64,000 bases of DNA from Pipra filicauda (GCF_003945595.2 NW_024105098.1:1178001-1242000); one strand, 5' to 3'; counted from the first letter of the stretch, positions 40,170 through 54,600 are shown. Notes: a model not told the origin generated them from the letters alone. Numbers and translations: made by a program.

Positions 40170-41788
40170 CTACTTGCCCTCACAGAGGCCACAGAGGCAG
40201 CCGAGGCAGCCGTTGAGGATCTGGAGGAAGGACAGCACCATCTCGGCCACGCTGACGAGCAGCAGGATGGAGAAGAGGACGACGTTCCAGGCCACGATGC
40301 CCTCTGGCTCCAGGCAGATGCTCCAGGTGTGCCGATCGTAGAGGTAGGTCTTAGCCCTGTGTGACGGGGAGGGGAGGAGATGCAGGATGCTGCCCGTGGC
40401 AGGTCAGGAATCCCATCGCTTTCCACCACAGAGGGTGTCCCAGACATCCCGTCCTTCAGCCCGAGGGTGAGTGGGGTCAGGGGGGTGGTGGAGGTGCAAA
40501 GCACCATGTAGGAATTCATGGAAGGTGGGCACCCCTCGAGCTACCAGTCTTGCAAGCACCCACCCCCCCACACCATAATTAACACTGACTTAATTAGCAA
40601 TAAGCCAGTGAGGCAGCACTGGTGATTCAGCCCCTCACCTGGCATCAGGCACCTGGCCAGTGGCATCCGGGAAGGGGTAACCCCAGAGGGCTCCGTGCCC
40701 CAGGCTGTGCTCAGAGGCATTGTAGAAGCAGAGGGGGCCGTTGGTCAAACCCACCCCGGAGAGGACGAAGCAGGCGGCAGCGCCCAGGAACGCCAGCTTG
40801 GAGAGCACGGTGGAGATGAAGGCCTGTGGGGAACACCGGGCAGGCAGAGGGGACACTGAGAGTCAGGTGGGCTCCAAAACACAGCTGCTGGTTGTCAGCG
40901 TGTTTGGCAGGGGGGAAAACTCCCCTCCCCTTCACCCCAAGGGGCTCCGGTCCCGGGCAGCTGTGGCTGTAACCATTGCTGAGCTGGGCAGAAGCAAGCA
41001 GGGAGTGGAGACAGGCAGGGATGGAAATGGGCAAGGAGTAGGGACAGGCAGGGAGGGAAATGGGCAAGGAGCAGGGACAGGCAGGGGTCTGCCATGCAGA
41101 ACCTGGTGGGACAGAGCCCATGCCAGCACACATGGAAAGCCTGTCTTCTGGGAAGGGGCCACCATGCAGCATCCCTCCATGGGACCATGAGAAAGGCTGG
41201 TCTGTGCCATGAAGCTCCATAGGGCCATTGGAGAGGGACACCCTGCCAGGACCTGCCACAGGAGAGGGGCCACCTACCACATCCCACCACGGGATGAGGG
41301 GAGAGGGGGTCCATGCCATGTCCCACCGTGGGGCCATGGCAGAGCTGGCACCCTGCCAGTCCCCCCCCACATCCCACCCCACGCTGCTGGGCACTGCTCT
41401 AGCACAGGGGTCCCTTACATTCCAGCGGGTGCCGCAGTTGGAGCAGCCGGCACATCGCCACCCCAGTGCTGTGATGTGGGTCGCTGCCAGCAGCACCTGT
41501 GGGAAGGAAAATGAGGCTGGGGGACAAAGAGAAGCCACCTGCCCTGCTCCATCCCTCTGTCCCTGCTCCACAGGCCCGTGAGGGGGGACGGGTGTGACCC
41601 ACAGTACTCACGGGGACGCCGCCTCCCCAGACACCCGGCACGGCCAGGGCGTGTCTGCTGATGTGCCCCTCCAACAGGTACTTGGATGCTCCGCCAGGGA
41701 AGAGCAGGAGGATGCTGGCTGCCATGGAGAGCATGCCCAGGGCCAGCAGGCAGGGACCCACAATCCGGCTGCACTTCCCCACACACAT
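40170..41788 (-). CDS. TM4SF19: Transmembrane 4 L6 family member, probably TM4SF19
   Basis: Four-transmembrane protein of the L6/TM4SF family; members organise membrane complexes, and mammalian TM4SF19 is expressed in osteoclasts and macrophages. Four exons on minus: 41788-41612 (from the ATG; exon acceptor edge at 41795), 41496-41419, 40823-40639, 40356-40170. All are GT-AG, in frame, 627 bp, 208 residues (human TM4SF19 209). The start MCVGKCSRIVGPCLLALG has the family CxxxC opening. Helices are about 10-30, 55-74, 87-112 and 167-190. Features closest to TM4SF19 are SRHALAVPGVWGGG, ALGWRC, WGYPFPD and LYDRHTWSICLEP. Neighbouring UBXN7 is also its neighbour in human, which supports the paralogue call. 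A 5' UTR exon must exist upstream because an acceptor precedes the ATG by 7 bp. The exon is also open upstream of the ATG, so a longer N terminus is possible. Confidence 0.85.
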
Positions 41789-42084
41789 CTCTGTCCTGCA
41801 TGGGAACGGGGAGGAAGAGGAGGAAAGAGCTGCGTTCAGCCTCGTGGGGCCCCACGGCTTCCCCACCCTGAGCCCATCCCACAGCTGTGGGAGAGCAGGA
41901 GTTACTGGGTGGTGGGTTTGGGTTCCAACCCACCCCACTGGCACTGCCCCTACTTGAGGGCAATTTCCAGTGGAAACCCTAATATTTCTTTGCCAAACAG
42001 GCAATGGAGTTTAAGACAACAGCGAGTCCCACACCAAGCCTTGAGACCTGTGCAACCTCAGGGTTGGCTTCTCCAGAATGTGTC

Positions 42085-42168
42085 CCTGCCCAGAGCTGGA
42101 GGGTTGGAACGAGATGGTCTTTAAGGTCCCTTCCAACCCAAACCATTTGTGATTCTGTGATTCTGTGA
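42085..42168 (+). mobile_element. CR1 LINE terminal fragment
   Basis: CR1 end upstream of TM4SF19: gttggaacgagatggtcttt, aaggtcccttccaacccaaa, then a repeated TGTGATTC terminal unit. Confidence 0.88.
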
Positions 42169-45091
42169 TAATGTTACTGCAGGGGACAAACCACCCACCA
42201 CGGCTCAGTTTGACTTTCAGCGTTTACAGTGAGCCAGGAAAGGGGTGAAATCCTTGGACAAGGACTTGTGAAGACACATCAGTCTCCAATCAAAAATCCA
42301 ACAGCAACTCCACTCCTGTCATACATGAATCCTGCCGTAAGTCTGAGTATGCTGAAACTAATTAAAGTTAATTAAGAAAATGTTATCCTCTACCCTCCAA
42401 CTCCACTGACATCTTACTAAGTTATGAGTTCACCTATAAAGCACCTGCCCATCTCCAGGTGATACCTTGTCCAAAATTACTTCTCTTCTGCACCTACAAG
42501 ACAGGGATGCCCATTGGTCACTCTGGGACCTCTGAAAACAACCTGGTTTGGTGCTGTCCTGGCTCCCAGGTTTCTTCTACCCTGTGTTCTTTTTGTTCCG
42601 GGTTGGGTTTATGCATTTTCCCCTTTCCTGGTGGATTGTGACCCATTTTGCACAAGTTCCCCAGATTGAGCTGCTTCTGGCTCTGGATAATCTTTTTCAA
42701 GCTTGCTCTGGCTTTGCAAAGCAGAAGTGGCTGTGGCACCACTGCCCCACGTGGCTGTTAGTTGTTCCCGTGGGAAGAGCTGCCTCAGCCCCCTCGTGGG
42801 CCGGGGAGGAGCAGCTCAGGCAGCACATCCAGCCCAGCACGGCCCGAGGGGCTGGGGAGCAGCCACGCCAGTCCCAGCAGGATGCCGGGGGGGCTGAGCA
42901 TGGAGGAAGGGGCTGGGAGACCTGTGTGGAGGGTGACACAAGCCAAGATGCCTGAGTGGACCATCAGCTCCCCCCCATCCTGGAGTTCCACCTCTCCTCT
43001 GTTTTCCATCCTCCCTGCCTTGGTTATACGGAATTTAGGGCCCCTCACCCTGTGTGGTCCTGCCTGCAGTCCAGGGATCGTGCGTGGTTGTCCATGAGTA
43101 TCCAGTGGTGAGTCCCACCTCCCCACCACGGGGGAGCTCCTGCTCCTCTGAGCTCACAGCCCAGGCTCTCACCAGCCAGAGTTTTCTGCAACTTCAACCT
43201 CTCCAAGGATTCTCCTTCCCCTCCACAGCTGCCCTCTCCCTGGGGACGGCAGGAGGCCTCTTTCCCCTAGGGAGCTCCCCATGGTGTGCTGTCCCCTCAA
43301 AACGTTCCCCTTGAAGAAGCAGCTTCCCCCTCAGCCAGCACAGACAAACCCCTGCATGAGGGGAGGCAAAGCCAAAGCCCAGCTGACCCAGTCTCCGTCA
43401 GGACCCTCAGAAGCCTCGACCCTTCCGCCAGCACATCTCCATGGAAAAGCACAGGGATTCCAGCAAAGCCCAGGGAGCCTGTCCTCCCTGCTTCCTGGCT
43501 TACCTGGGAGTGATGCCACGTGGCGTCAGCAGCGTCCACCCCTCAGATGAGCTCTGTGCTGGAGGCATCTCCCCCCAGCTGACTATTTATGATGCCCCAG
43601 GGTGTGCTCCCTGTCTTCCCCCTCCCACCCAAGGTCCGCCCATGCATCAGTCATGATCCTTCCATTCAAAGGGTGACTGTCCTGGCCGAATGAGCCAGAT
43701 CCTCCGGCGCTGTGCCGGATCCTTCTGCACGGTCCTTCCCCCTTTCGCTGCCAGAGTTCATCAAAACAGGCACAATTTCAGATTTTAAGGCTTCTACCAC
43801 TTCTGCACTAAATGCCTCGGCCACTGAGAAGCCGTTGCTCCTGGAATGACCTGGGGTGACTATGTTAGGAGAACACTCCCCTCTCTCACCAATATTTTAA
43901 TAAAAGCTTCTAAATAAGCATTCTCATGTCTCAGCTGGTTCCTAACTCCCACCTTTTTCTTCCTCACAGGTGTGGCTCAGCTTTTCCTGAGGTGCTGAGT
44001 ATATCTCATGCCTTGGAGACAAGATTGAGAGGCAAAGGTTTCTGGACATCTTAATTATTACAAGTCCTCAGACACCACCTTTTCCCATCTGAGGTGCCCA
44101 TGGCTGGCAGTTACTGTGCAACAGGGAAACTCCTCTGCTACTCCCACAGGAAAGGTCTGACAGTACAGGAACAGGATTGGGAGAATGTGGATGATCTTTG
44201 TGTCCGAGAACAGGAGACAGAGAAACTGTAGCACCAAGAAATGGCAAAAATGGGGCAGTTTTGTTGGCAGAGGAGTTGCAGGTGGCACAAGCAAAGAGAA
44301 GAACAGCTCAGGGGCTGTGCAGGCAGAAGGAAGAATCTTCTCCAAGAAGAGTTTTGAGATGGCTCCTATTCCTTGTGTGTTCATGAGGACCTGAGGCACA
44401 GAGTCTTGCTCTGATGCTGTAAGTAAAAAAAGCACCTGGAGTGCTGCCTTCTGGTCCATACCCTAACCTGCTCTACCCAGGGTGACCCACACCCCTTTGC
44501 TGATTTGTTTCAAAGTGGCTTTTCCTGCTTTCAAATCAATGAGTCGAGGAGCACCCTAATTGTGCTCCCAGACAGGAAGAAATAGAAGGTGGAGTTGGAG
44601 CCCTCAAGAGTCACATGGGAAAACATGAATGGGTGAGGCCAGGTCACATCAAGCAATTCTGTTCCTCTAGGAAAAATAAGATGAGAGGAGCAGATTATCC
44701 AACAGCTCCTCTGAAAGGAAAAATCAGAGTCTGCAGCAGCACATAAATTTCTGTTTTATTCCTAAATAAGACAAATTGGTCTCTATAAGGCAGACAACAG
44801 CAAAGGCAAAACATGCAGGACAGCAGAGTGCCGAGAATAATCCAATTTCTCCTTCCTCTCTTTTCTTACTTAGAAAGAGGGGAAGTGTTCCTTTGCTCCT
44901 GGAAGAAAATGTGTTGCAACCTCATCTTGTGCCTTTCCTACGTCACGGTGATCTGAGCTTCCCACGTTGCCCCACACATGATCCACTCCACCACCTCCCA
45001 CAGGAAACCTCCTGCCACGCAGCAGCGCCGGGGCGGCGTCGGGGAGAATCTGGGATTGCTGCTCTTCCCCTTGTACCCGGAACAGTAACCA

Positions 45092-45108
45092 TAATAATAA
45101 TAATAAAA
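45092..45108 (+). repeat. (ATA)n microsatellite
   Basis: Five to six ATA triplets ending in AATAAAA; in the interval between TM4SF19 and UBXN7. Confidence 0.8.
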
Positions 45109-46499
45109 GGCTAATTTTAGCCCAGCACGTGAGGGGCTGTGCCCCTGCCTTTCTCACACGAGAGCTTCGTTGTGAAAGCACCAGCACAGCAATTTATGGG
45201 CAAGGAATTTGCTGCCAGGCCACCCAGTTCATGGCACAGCCAAACCTGGTCCCACGTAAAGCAATTCCAGCTCAGCAAGGTCCTTCTCTGATTTCTTCTC
45301 ACAGCTTCTTTGCTTCCCTGCTCCCCTTGCCCAAACTCCTCTGGGGCTGGGGAAATGGCACAGGTTGGGTTTCAAGTGTGGTTTGGCTTCAAGGAGAACC
45401 AGAGGCTGAGCTGACTTGGAAGCGTTGAGATGAAACCTCTCTGTGCCAAACCAGCCTCCACCTCGGTCCTGGCCAGAGGATGCTCAGCACAGTGGTCCTT
45501 CCTGCTCCTCTCTGCAAATCTATCTGTGGAATCTGCAAATCCATTTCTGCCACAAGTCAGCCACGACTCCTCCAAAATCCCCTTGGACAAGCCCTGCAGG
45601 GAGTCTGTGGCTAGAACTGACTGAGGAGATACCAACACGATGCTGCTGGAGAGGATTTGCTTCAGTGCCCTCACACATGTCACCTGAATTAATACTTCAG
45701 ATAAACCAGTCCCGTTAAAAATCAGAAGAAGCCTGCAGAAAGGAAAAATAAATTAATTAAACCCAAGAAGTATCTTGAGTTTGAGGTGTCCCTGTAGGTC
45801 CTTGACCTGCAAATGAAAAAAGATTTCCACGCCAGTAGGAATGGGAAATATTTTCTTCCTAAGCTGCAGGAAGAGATCAAGGTGTTCTCCAGCTTCAGAC
45901 AGGGCAAGACCATGGCAGTGGCTGAGGTCACTGTTTCAGTGGAGACCTACCTACAGTCAGGAACAGGAGGATGACCCAAAATTAATTTCTTAATTATTGT
46001 TACCCCCAATGTACCTGCCAAGTCCTTGTCCAGAAGGGCCTCTGCTCACCGACATTTCACGTGAGGCCACAACAGAACACCCCAAGAAGCCCCACAACAA
46101 CTGCAGAAAGCAGAGGCCCTGCCTTGACAACACCTGTACCAGGAGGACACTGACAGGTCAGAGCAGAAAGCCCCATTTTCTCTGCTCTTCCAATTGGAAG
46201 GATGGAAAATCCTATCCCTGCCTCTTTTTATTCATTTTCATAAGGGTGTTTTTCCTATCAAGGTCCCAAAAATTTGTCTCACTTCAAGATTTTGTACCCT
46301 CTAGAATGGGCTGAAGTTTTCTTGGGCTAAGCAAGCAGTGCACTTGTTGTCAACAGTTCCTTATCCTTCTACCCCACTATCCCTAAGGAAAAACTCTGGA
46401 ACTCCACATGTAAAGCAAGGACAGACTTTCGTTACAACTAAACCAACAAATAAACCCCAAAACCGAAAAACCAAGACCTGAAAAAAGCTACTGAAAACA

Positions 46500-49400
46500 G
46501 TTTGTTTTATTTCCAGGATCAAATATTACAATAGGACATTTACATATATTTATAAAAAATGCAGCAGTTGTGTATATAGATCAGAGGTTTCCTTGAGTTT
46601 GGTCCCTCCCAGCACAGTGAGCTGAAATCTTCCAAATGAATCCTCTCCCTCCTCCCACGTGAAGTTCGACATCACTGAAGAAGAAAGCGACCGTTGTAAA
46701 AAGTTGTAACTTCAAACTGGACGTTCCCCAGTTCGAGGAAACAGCCTCATTTAAAAAAAAAAAATCATCTGTGTGGTGTCTGTGACGAGGCACCACGTCT
46801 CCGAGCTGAGTTTTACCCAGAGGTTCTTCATATAAATCTGGTCTATAAAATAGCACCTCGTCCCCTGCTCTGCAGACAGTTCCTGGATCCTCCCGTGCCT
46901 TAAATCTCAGCATCATTTCACAAGCAGTTACACAATGACTTTTCTCTGTACTGCAGACACTCACAGCAACTAAAGCCAGTGACCAAGTCCTGGATTTCTG
47001 CCATCACTCACAAGGTACCCATGGAAAACCCTGGATAATCCCAAGGCAGGCTGAGGCACCGGTGCCGAGTGCTGCGCTCTCCGACTAAGAACACGTGTGT
47101 GTATGTACATATGGCTCTATTTATTGGGAGTGGACAGACACCAAGCATCTCATGGACAAGAGGAGACAGGAATAAAAGTCATCGCAGAAAGGGCATCCAT
47201 TAACCTTCCCAGCTCCAAATCCAAACACGCCCGTGGGCACTTCCAACAACCCAGATGGCCAACACAGGGCTCAAGGTCAGTTTGCTTTGTCTTTGAAACA
47301 GGAGCTGTTCGGTTTGTAGAACATAATTTGTTAAAATAAATAAATAGAAAGGGTGAGGGAGAGCAGAGGCTGGATCTGAATCTATTAGAACAGCCAGACA
47401 AGGCACGGCCAGTTCTTATGGGACAACGACTTTGCTCTTCCCCCACCAGAAGCACATCTCTGCTACCCCTTCTCCTCTTGGAATACAAGACCACCTGTTT
47501 TATCAACTTGATCAAAAAGGGATTAAACCAGAAGAAAGCAGTGGCATTTAATACAAACCAAAAAGGAATAAAAATTAAGTGACAAGTTCCTGAAATGACA
47601 CAGATCTTTCCACTTGCACCGACATTCCCGCACAGGTCTCTATGTTCATAATCTGTTTTTAGGTGGTTTAGACAAACAACCACAAACACCACGTTTCTGC
47701 ATCTCTGCAGTGTTTGGTACCTGACAGAACACAGCCCAAGTGATGCTTTGCCCCCAGAAGAAAAGAAAATTGGTTTTAGTTTAGCCCTTGTTGCTCGAGT
47801 TCCTGTGAACAAGCTCAGTGCTCTGGGAGGAACAGGAATTTGAGACCCTTCAGCAGGAAGGTGGAGTTATTAAAACCTGAACTAAACCCAGTTTCTGCAA
47901 GGGTACAAACCACAGCACTGGCAGAAGGGGAAGCTGCAGAAGCTGGTGCAGGTGAGTGAACAAATTTGGTAATCTTTAGAAAACATGGCTCTGAAGGACG
48001 TGGACCTTGTGAAGCACAAGCTGGACAGAGCAGAGGTGTCACCTCCCTGTAACAGAGAGGCAAAAGGTCAGGGAGCTCTGGGAGGAGCTGATGGAAAATT
48101 CTTGTTTAAATCTCCTTAGGAACAACAGTACCTTTGAAAGCCTTTTACAGTCCACTGTACCTTACAAGGCTATGTGCACATACTGGACATTCCTTTAATA
48201 TTGGTGGTTTTAACGGAGCTGATTTATCAGGAAAAGCAACACACTTCGATGTCAGAAATTGTAAAAATCACAGACCTTAATTCAAAGCCTAACGAAAATA
48301 ACCCAAGTGTGACCAGAAATGTTTGGCACAGCCTTCACCTGCCCTTTTGACATCATGCTGTGAGGCTGAAACTGGTCAATCAGCTTGACTTAAGAGCATG
48401 TGGCATCAGGAAGATCCAAAATCCTTCTGTGGGCCTCTGAAGGATCACAAGTGGGAAGTAAATGTGTCAGCAGCACCTGGCAGGGAAAGCCAGTGCTCAT
48501 TTCACCTTCTGTTTGTGAATCCAGGCTGTGACTGGGACTATTGGATATCAAATCCCAAAATGAAGCCCTGTGGGATGAAGAGCACAGGCAGAGGAAACAG
48601 CCCTGATGAGTTCTCTGCCCAGAAAAGCCTCCACTGCCTACATGCACTGCTGCTCCTCCAAACCCAGCCCTTGCAACACCACATGCAAATTCTGACCAAG
48701 CAACACCCACCAGAAGCCACAAACCACAGCCATTAAAGGATTTGTTTCCTTTGTCCTTTGTATGTCAACATCTTATTTCACAACCAGACCTAGCGCATTT
48801 TTTCCAACCTGCCAAGGGCAGTTTGAGCTGCAGATTTCACACCCAGAAGTGACTGTTGCAAAGGCTCTTTGAATAGTGTCCAACCAGCCCTCACCTTCGC
48901 TGCTGTCCCAGCCACAGCTTGGTTCATGTTTTCACCCCCGTTCCTCAGGACAGCAAAACACATCCTCCCAAGGGCTTCAACGGGGATGAAGATCTGAAGG
49001 GGTTGTGTCCTGGCTGGTGCTGGTTTTTAACAGCTTTCAGCCCCCACAGCACAGCTGACTGACATGTGTGCCACAGCACTGGGTGTTATTTGGGTTGGGA
49101 AGAAGGGAGAGAGGGGAGAGGAATGAAGGGAGAAAAGGAGCCACGTGTAGGGACACACATTCCCTAAACATTCTTTTCTCTGTCTCTTGCTCTCGAAGCA
49201 AAGCAAAAGAAAACTGATAGAAAAAACACATTGTGCCACAGAAACCAACAACAACAACGACAACAAGCCAGGATCATGATTTCTCGGAACAGAACAAACT
49301 ACTAGAAACCAGAAGATGGGAGAAAAATCCCACTTTCAACATAAATCTTCAACTTCATGTTCTTCTTTCCCTGCTAGAGCAACTCCTGGTGTCCTCACAG

Positions 49401-51694
49401 AGCTCACAGCTCAGTGAGTACGTGAGTACACACCAGGGAGGGGCTGGGGGAGAGAAGCTGCCCATAAACCAGACCTGGGAGTGAGAGGGCAGAGTCAATT
49501 CTGCACATCTAACTGCAGGAAAGCTGCTGTGGGACAACATTCCCAGAGGGGATACAAAGCCAGGCCTGTCCAAACTGAGCTAGGCCTCCACCAGCCAACA
49601 CAGCCAAGCAGCCACAATGCAGAGAGGACCCTGGAACCACCAAGGGTGCATGGGCAGGAGAGCAGGGAAGGTCCCTGTGCTCCCACTGCCCAAGGGACAC
49701 GAGGGGCTGTCACTCTACACCTGTAGGGTTCTGCCTCCTGTTGGCAGCCTGCCTTCACCTGCCTGGGGCTGACCATGGAGGAGCAGCAAACAGAGAATTA
49801 TTCCAACTGCACAGCTGCTTCAGGAAGCACTAGTTCTACATGGAAACACAAGTTATGGATCTGAATGTCCCAGAAACTAAAGGATCCTTCAGTCCAGAGG
49901 TGCCACTGCTGCTTCACAGGCCAAACACAACCCCCCTCTCCTCTGCTGCCCTGGCACTTCACTGTCCCACGCTGGGAGCTGCTTCCATGACAGGGTGTCT
50001 TTACAAACCAAAATGGCATCTGGTGATACTGATCAGGAAACTGTGGTCAGATTTTGCTTTCCTGACACTACATCCTGCAGTAGAATGCAGCCAGTGTTCG
50101 TGTAGAAGGGAAATCAATTTATACAACTGCATGATTACATGTCAAACCCAATTATGAGCAGAAGACAGCCGTGAGCTCAAACCCTCCTGGGGAACGCAAG
50201 ACATTTTCTGTGATTCCTCACATTTAAAGGCTCCTAAGTATCCAGGCTAGTATGAAACTAAAGGCAAAATATCTTGAAAAGTTTGAGCACGGTAGATTTC
50301 TGACTACCGAAGTCTTTAACGTGTACAATCATCTGAGAGTGGCAGAAGAAGTCAGCAGTTATGGCAGGTCCCAGCTGCCTTTCTCCTCACTGAGGAAGAG
50401 CATGTCAAACTGAGTTTTCAGTTGTAAATACACAAATTCACCAACCACCCTGATGGTTGTGCTGGTTAACTCCTGTCCCACTGTGACACCTGCTGAAACA
50501 CCAACTGATCAACAGCTCCACGTCTACAGAAGACACTGGAGGAAAAACAGGGCACTGACTTCTGGTGCCAACCTCCAGAGCTGAAAGGAAAGCCTAAACA
50601 AAGGAGCAGCTTTCCCATGCAGCCCCCCAGCCTTAGAGGTAAGTGACAGTAGATGAACATGGCAACAGAATAAAAATCATCACAGAGAGTTCAAGCCACC
50701 AGGCTGGGAAGCTTTTTCTGAAGCATTAATTCGTGCCAGTCACTCCTGGGAAAACCAACCAAGACGCTGTGCCAAGGAAAAAAAAGCCAACTAACTGTCA
50801 AGTCTGTGGCAGGTGTTTTCAGAGTCCAAGATCTCCACAGTATCACCTTCTGTAATCATTTGCAAAATCCTGAGAGCAAGTAAGAAGACACTTTGAGGAT
50901 GTTGGGAAGAGAACCTGGAAAATTCACCCACTCCCACAAAGGAGTCAGTTCTGCTCCAGCAGTGGACACACAGCTTTCCCTCTGGGCCAAGCAGTCAATC
51001 CCAAATAGAGCACAGCTGGCTTTTTTGGGGGGGTTGGTTGGTTTTTTTACTGTGTCCACTGGCAGTTTAAAGCAGGAGGAAAACATGAAGTCAACCTAGA
51101 AGCTTTTAAATTAGATGGGGGCAGAGTACTTTACCACAGCTCAACCCCAACTCCTTCCCGAAACCAGAGTGTTGGGTAAGTGAACCCTTGAGAAGGCTGG
51201 AAGGTTAATGGACACCTTTCATGTAGGGAATCCAAACAAAGGAAAGACTGTCCTGAAGATTATGCTCTCTCCTTAGAGAGATGACTCAGTGCCTTATCAC
51301 ACACTCTTTTCAAAAATAAATTAAACAGAACAGATTTAAGAATAGCAGCGAGAAGGGTTTGTGTATTATGGCCACTCCAAGCTTCAGCACGCCGGACACA
51401 CCGATCACCGTTTTACTTTATCCCAGGGAAGCAGAGGGAAGATGTTCTTCCCAACGCTCTCTGCAGCTGAGAAAGAAAATAAAACTCTGAGCACTCTCAT
51501 TTGGTCAGTAGAGCAGGAGAAGGGAGGAAGAGAGAGGAGAAGGGAGGAAGAGAGAGGAAGAGAGGGAAGGGCCAGTCAGCTGCCTGTCTGATTCCAGCAC
51601 TGCAATCCTATGACCCTTAACTGCATATTTAACAAGTCGGTGTTCCAGGCAAAGGGAAGAGGGGAGGAAGGCTGGGAGAACTCAGGCCACAGTG
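46500..51694 (-). other. Possible long UBXN7 3' UTR and downstream sequence
   Basis: About 5.2 kb after the UBXN7 stop lacks convincing ORFs and recognised CR1 copies, unlike most non-coding stretches here. On the minus strand AATAAA signals occur at 47125-47120 and 46511-46506. Mammalian UBXN7 is known for a long 3' UTR, so much of this may be transcribed; the window itself does not prove it. A purine-rich GGAAGAGA repeat is at about 51520-51570. Confidence 0.35.
51518..51572 (+). repeat. GGAAGAGAGA purine-rich repeat
   Basis: 'agggaggaagagagaggag' occurs twice in a row (about 51524 and 51541), then gaggaagagaggg. In the UBXN7 3' flank, 0.1 kb from the stop codon. Confidence 0.8.
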
Positions 51695-54600
51695 CTAATT
51701 CCTTTCCTGCACAAAGACAGTCTCTTGAGGACACAGGCCTGCCTCCTGTAACGTGATCTCATAGTCCAGGTGGGAGAGTTTCCTCCGGGGGAAGTTGGTG
51801 AGCAGTTCAAAGCGTTCGTTGGGGTATCCTTTGGACTGGACGTGTTTCACGAGGGCCTGGAGAGGAGGAAAGGCAAAGGAGTGTCACAGAATCCAAAAGA
51901 GGAACCTAACACACGTAAGATAAACTATACATAATACGACATTAATGCAAGAAATAAAAAATTAAAATTTGCAAATAAAATAAAAATTTGGAAAAGTGGA
52001 AAAAATTTGGGAAAAAATTGAAATAAAATCTGAAAAAAAAGCCTTAAATGCGCCCAAATAAAAGCTCCCTCACTTGTTTATCAGATATTAATCCTTATCC
52101 TAAACCTAAATGCTACCAAAGAAGCACTTTTTGTGAGGTAGCACTGGCCAAAATAAATGCAGTACTTTTACTCATTATTTTTTTTCTTGCCTTCAAGAAG
52201 CAGGAGGGTTTGGGGTTGTTTGACTTGTGTTTTTAAAGCTCTTTTCAACTCACTGACTTGTCTGCCTACAGTGGCAATTGGGACAGGATACAGAGGGCAT
52301 TGGGATGAAGGGGCATCAGCCTCACAATCCAACAAGCAGAGGCTTCAGGAAGAGTTCATGTCCTTGCTGTGATGAGGGAAATTTCCCAAGTTGATCAGGA
52401 AATATGGCAGATAAGAGCAAAAATTAGGAATAGAGAAGTGGAGACAGGCAGAAGAAAAGGGGATACTGCAACAGAGCAAGACACAGGCAGAGTGAAAAGC
52501 TGAAGCTTTTTTAAGAGAGGGGGGGAAAAAGACAAATGTCTTGTGTGGAATAAAATAGAAAGTGTGAAAAAATAGGGGGAGTTTCAACACTACTGTTACA
52601 TAGTTTTGGTGGATAACTTATGCCTGTAAATTCCAGCAGCCTGCAGCACTCTTCTGGAACAGGTTACCCAGAGAGGTTTTGGACTCTTGATCTCTGGAAG
52701 TGTTCAAGGCCAGGTTGGACAGGGCTTGGAACAACCTGGTCTAGTGGAAGGTGTTCCTGCCCGTGGATGAGCTTTAAGGTCCCTTCCAACCCAAACCATT
52801 CTGTGATTTTATGATGGAAGGGGCTCCTGAAGGACCCAACCTCTGACCTAACCCACTCTTGGAAGCTTGCCTAGAGATCCAGGATGTCACTGGTATGATT
52901 TTGGTGGGATTATCATCACAGTGTTCCAATATAACAATGACAGAGGCATTTCTTTCCCAGAGATGCACGGTGAGGAGAGACAACACACACAAGCTGCCCC
53001 AGGGGCAATTTCACCTGGATATTAAAAAGGAATTCTTTATCATGAGAGAAATTAAACTTTGGAGTAAACTTCCCAGGGAAATAGTGCCATGTCCCTTGCT
53101 GGAATTATTTTGGACTCAGCTTGAGAGGGCTCATCTACAGCCCTGCTTTCAACAGGGGGTTAGAGCAGGTGATCTCCAGGGATTCTGTTCAACCTGGACT
53201 TTTCCAAGGTTTGATGAGTGCAGAACAGACAGGGAAGGACCTGCATGGAGGTTTCCTCCAAATTCCTCAAAATCCAAAGCCTTTGGCAGGAGGAGACTGT
53301 TCCCCAACCTCCTCCTTTACCAGGATTGGTCTCCAACTGACTTGGCAGATTACAATGCCTGTGTCTGATGGGGAATGCAGGGAAGTGGGCTGACTTCCTT
53401 CTCAGGCAACAAGGATGATCAAAATTCCTTTACAAACCACTGGATTTAAATATTCAGTCAAGTTTCCTGCCCATATCCCTCCTTGTCCCCTTTACAAGCC
53501 AGTCTTTCCTGCACACCTGAAGCACTTGGCAAACAAAAGGTACTCAGGGGGAGCTGAGCTGCTGAACAGAGTAAAGTCAACTTAATTTGTACATAATGAA
53601 CAACTGCTTCTGTAAAAAGGGGGGAAATGGGATTATGGTAATACTGGAAGCATAAGCATCTCCTGGAAACAAGAGCATGTAAAGAAGCCACACTTGATTG
53701 ATAACAACACAATGATTAAAAATAAAACACTTTTAAAACCAGCCAGTACTGGTGGGTATCATCAGTTAAAACTCCTGAAGTGCAACTGTCTCCTTAAACA
53801 ATTTCTTTTTCTAGTTCTGGCCAATTTTAAAATGGAAAAAATCATCATGGAAATGATGCTCACAAAGAAACACCTGAGACTCAAATCTTGATCTGACTGA
53901 AATGGCTTTAGAAGATCATATGAGGTGAGCACACAAGCTGCCTGCTCAGCTCTGCAATCAAAAGATATCTTTACCCACAAACCTTGACTCAGCTCAATTC
54001 CTCTGCTGACTGTAGAGCAGAAAGGAAATCACATGCTGAGATAAATTTCCTTTAACTTCCACAGTCCATAAAAGGAGTCAAACCAGAAGGCAGGATTATC
54101 AGGGGATATCTCAGTATCACACCTATGTACTGCCTAAATAAATCCCTTAAGTCTTCAAAAGTGCTACATGTTTAATAACACACACAAATTTACTTAGCAG
54201 GCTGCTTTCAAAAAGCAGTTAAGCTTTTTTTTCCCCCCATTTATTTTCAAGCAGGAGAGTTAAGAGCATGAGCTTAGGACACTGTACATTCCTAAAGTGC
54301 TGCAGACTAGGTGATAGCCTCATTTTCTGTATGAGATAGGACACTTCTCTCCCAAATCTGCACAAAATCCTTCTGAAGAGGTGTCCTTTTGCCTTCCCTA
54401 AGACTATTAGGTTGATTACACAAAAATGAGCTTAACTGGCCACCATGCCCTGAGAGCTCATGGCTAACAGGAACACAGTGACCTCTCAGCACACTGCTTC
54501 CAGGTAAGCACCCACAAAATCTGGATGGAAATGTCATCCACATTGACTTCTCCAAGGGAAGCGAGGTCAAAGCACAGCTGAAACTGTGAATTCACTGTGG

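Larger units (their letters stand above)
41796..46499 (-). other. TM4SF19 upstream region and intergenic DNA
   Basis: Holds the 5' UTR exon(s) of TM4SF19, not located, and one CR1 end (42085). No other gene recognised; ORFs are short and lack family motifs. Confidence 0.5.

Noticed and set aside
39992..40519. Minus ORF as a possible PDCD1 remnant after NEU4
   Set aside because: It is an alternative frame over the last TM4SF19 exon and has no IgV cysteines or tryptophan pattern.
40711..41571. 286-residue minus-strand ORF in TM4SF19
   Set aside because: It runs from one exon through introns into part of another; the spliced gene is in the family frame, and the rest is read-through.
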